Assembly (NCBI GenBank): GCA_947589725.1
Contig: CANQCQ010000061.1
Span: forward strand, 1-6,138
Source: an uncultured Bacilli bacterium
GTDB lineage: Bacteria > Bacillota_I > Bacilli_A > RF39 > UBA660
Direction of reading: 5' to 3'
DNA: 6,138 nt
In this document: positions 5,599 to 6,138 of the stretch, one piece after another
How the letters are laid out: each line of letters opens with the position of its first letter
How positions within the stretch are numbered: the first letter of the stretch is position 1
The notes under the pieces: model-generated
Told to the model about the DNA's origin: nothing
Seen by the model: the letters and a program-made list of their open reading frames with translations, nothing else
Databases searched by the model: none
Program-made: the position numbers and the translations under genes

Positions 5599-5764
5599 GC
5601 TTATGGATGATAAACTTGTCAGTTTAAAAGGAGGCACTACTAATATTAGTTCAGGTATGATTAATTCTTTTACTAATATAATTAAAGTTATATTTGAAGT
5701 TGGAAAAAGTTTAGGTTCTTCTATTAGGAGGATAGCTGAGGGTAATCTATGTTCTCTAGACTAA
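5591..5764 (+). CDS. Double-glycine bacteriocin precursor peptide 2 (GTG start)
   Basis: A 57-aa precursor if started at GTG 5591, which has AAGGTG at 5577-5582 as Shine-Dalgarno; GTG 5582 and ATG 5603 are in-frame alternatives. With 5591 the leader is MNKLMDDKLVSLKGG, exactly 15 residues like peptide 1 and sharing the DD pair, Leu at -7, a hydrophobic residue at -4 and Lys at -3. The mature 42-residue peptide starts with a polar stretch, has an amphipathic helix-like centre (INSFTNIIKVIFEVG), a GKSLG motif (GxxxG), basic RR, and a C-terminal GNLC. One GxxxG in each of two adjacent precursors suggests a class IIb two-peptide bacteriocin, the pair acting together in the target membrane. Each peptide acting alone is the alternative. 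Confidence 0.8.
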   Translation: MNKLMDDKLVSLKGGTTNISSGMINSFTNIIKVIFEVGKSLGSSIRRIAEGNLCSLD

Positions 5765-5895
5765 GAAAATATCTATTAATATTTATGTGCTTAATAATAA
5801 TTATTCCATTAATTAATATTTTGATAATGTTTATTTTTAATAGTGGATTTTATGTAGGTAAATTTTTAAGATATATTTATTACTATTTTATATAG
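5749..5895 (+). CDS. 48-aa membrane peptide, candidate immunity protein
   Basis: Starts at ATG 5749 inside the end of peptide 2 (16-nt overlap), with GAGGG at 5738-5742, 6 nt upstream; AGGAGG at 5726-5731 is also nearby. The product begins basic (MFSRLRKYL), continues with one long hydrophobic helix (about residues 8-31) and ends in an aromatic tail (FYVGKFLRYIYYYF). It has no GG leader, so it is not a third bacteriocin precursor of the same type. Its place directly after the bacteriocin genes and before the terminator, together with its single membrane helix, fits a small immunity protein; this is inference from position. I do not recognise the family. Confidence 0.65.
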   Translation: MFSRLRKYLLIFMCLIIIIPLINILIMFIFNSGFYVGKFLRYIYYYFI

Positions 5896-5905
5896 TTGAT
5901 TATTT

Positions 5906-5932
5906 AGGAAGAAATATATAATTTCTTCTTTT
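5906..5932 (+). terminator. Intrinsic terminator of the bacteriocin operon
   Basis: Stem GAAGAAAT (5908-5915) with ATTTCTTC (5921-5928), loop ATATA, extendable by two pairs into the following T-run. Confidence 0.88.
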
Positions 5933-5959
5933 AATTTTTATATTTTTTTATATAAATTG

Positions 5960-6011
5960 GACAATTTTTCGCAAAAAGAAGCAGAAAATTGTTGAAAAAT
6001 ATAAAATTGTC
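5960..6011. repeat. GACAATTTT/AAAATTGTC inverted repeat over the rpsU promoter
   Basis: Perfect 9-bp arms GACAATTTT (5960-5968) and AAAATTGTC (6003-6011). A further AAAATTGT lies at 5985-5992. The right arm lies in the promoter spacer and the middle copy touches the -35 box. It could be a repressor operator or chance in AT-rich DNA. Confidence 0.4.
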
Positions 6012-6020
6012 TGTTATAAT
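5992..6020 (+). promoter_or_regulatory. Sigma-A promoter of rpsU
   Basis: TTGAAA at 5992-5997, 17-bp spacer, perfect TATAAT at 6015-6020; start expected near 6027, leaving a leader of about 28 nt. Confidence 0.85.
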
Positions 6021-6054
6021 TCATGGTAGTTAAATGCGAAGGGAGGGATAAAAG

Positions 6055-6138
6055 ATGGCAACTAAAGTAACTGTTAGAGGAAATTTGGATCAAGCTCTAA
6101 GAAAGTTCAAACAAAAAGTGGCAAGAGACGGAGTCCCT
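6055..6138 (+). CDS. rpsU: 30S ribosomal protein S21, N-terminal part (runs off the window)
   Basis: The 28 visible residues, starting MATKVTVRGNLDQALRKFKQ and continuing KVARDGVP, match the N-terminus of ribosomal protein S21: a short beta start (KVTVR), then the ALRKFK helix that corresponds to ALRRFKR in most S21 proteins. S21 binds the 30S platform near the 16S 3' end and helps initiation. The start follows a strong GGGAGG Shine-Dalgarno at 6041-6046 with 8-nt spacing and its own promoter. The C-terminal half is outside the window. Confidence 0.92.
   Translation, partial: MATKVTVRGNLDQALRKFKQKVARDGVP

Overview
The window is very AT-rich. It comes from a low-GC, Gram-positive-type bacterium (Bacillota/Bacilli-like) that probably forms endospores: it starts with the tail of a GerE-type regulator, continues with a GerM-type sporulation/germination protein, and ends in ribosomal protein S21. 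All genes are on the + strand, the standard genetic code fits, and almost every transcription unit is bounded by a recognisable hairpin-plus-T terminator. I do not assign a genus.

Layout. (1) 1-1125: gerE 3' end with terminator, then gerM with terminator. (2) 1104-1269: a tRNA-Arg(TCT) gene whose promoter is embedded in the gerM terminator, closed by its own terminator. (3) About 1238-2267: an accessory islet bracketed by two ~45-bp near-identical copies of that tRNA terminator plus downstream sequence. It holds what I read as a type III toxin-antitoxin locus: a strong promoter, two tandem structured RNA repeats, a weak terminator, a 111-aa MazF/ToxN-fold toxin gene, and then, unusually, a third copy of the RNA repeat with its own terminator behind the toxin. 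(4) 2269-2930: a TetR-family regulator with promoter and terminator. (5) 2975-5932: a compact bacteriocin operon: a C39-peptidase ABC exporter, a short HlyD-like accessory membrane protein, two small double-glycine precursor peptides (one starting at TTG, one at GTG), a 48-aa membrane peptide (candidate immunity protein) and a terminator. (6) 5992-6138: promoter and start of rpsU.

How the genes fit together. In the bacteriocin operon the exporter's N-terminal peptidase would cut both 15-residue leaders after Gly-Gly and export the two mature peptides. Each has one GxxxG motif, as in two-peptide (class IIb) bacteriocins. In the toxin-antitoxin islet the short repeats would be the RNA antitoxin that binds the endoribonuclease. 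The three repeats show compensatory base changes in two helices, which is direct sequence evidence that they work as folded RNA.
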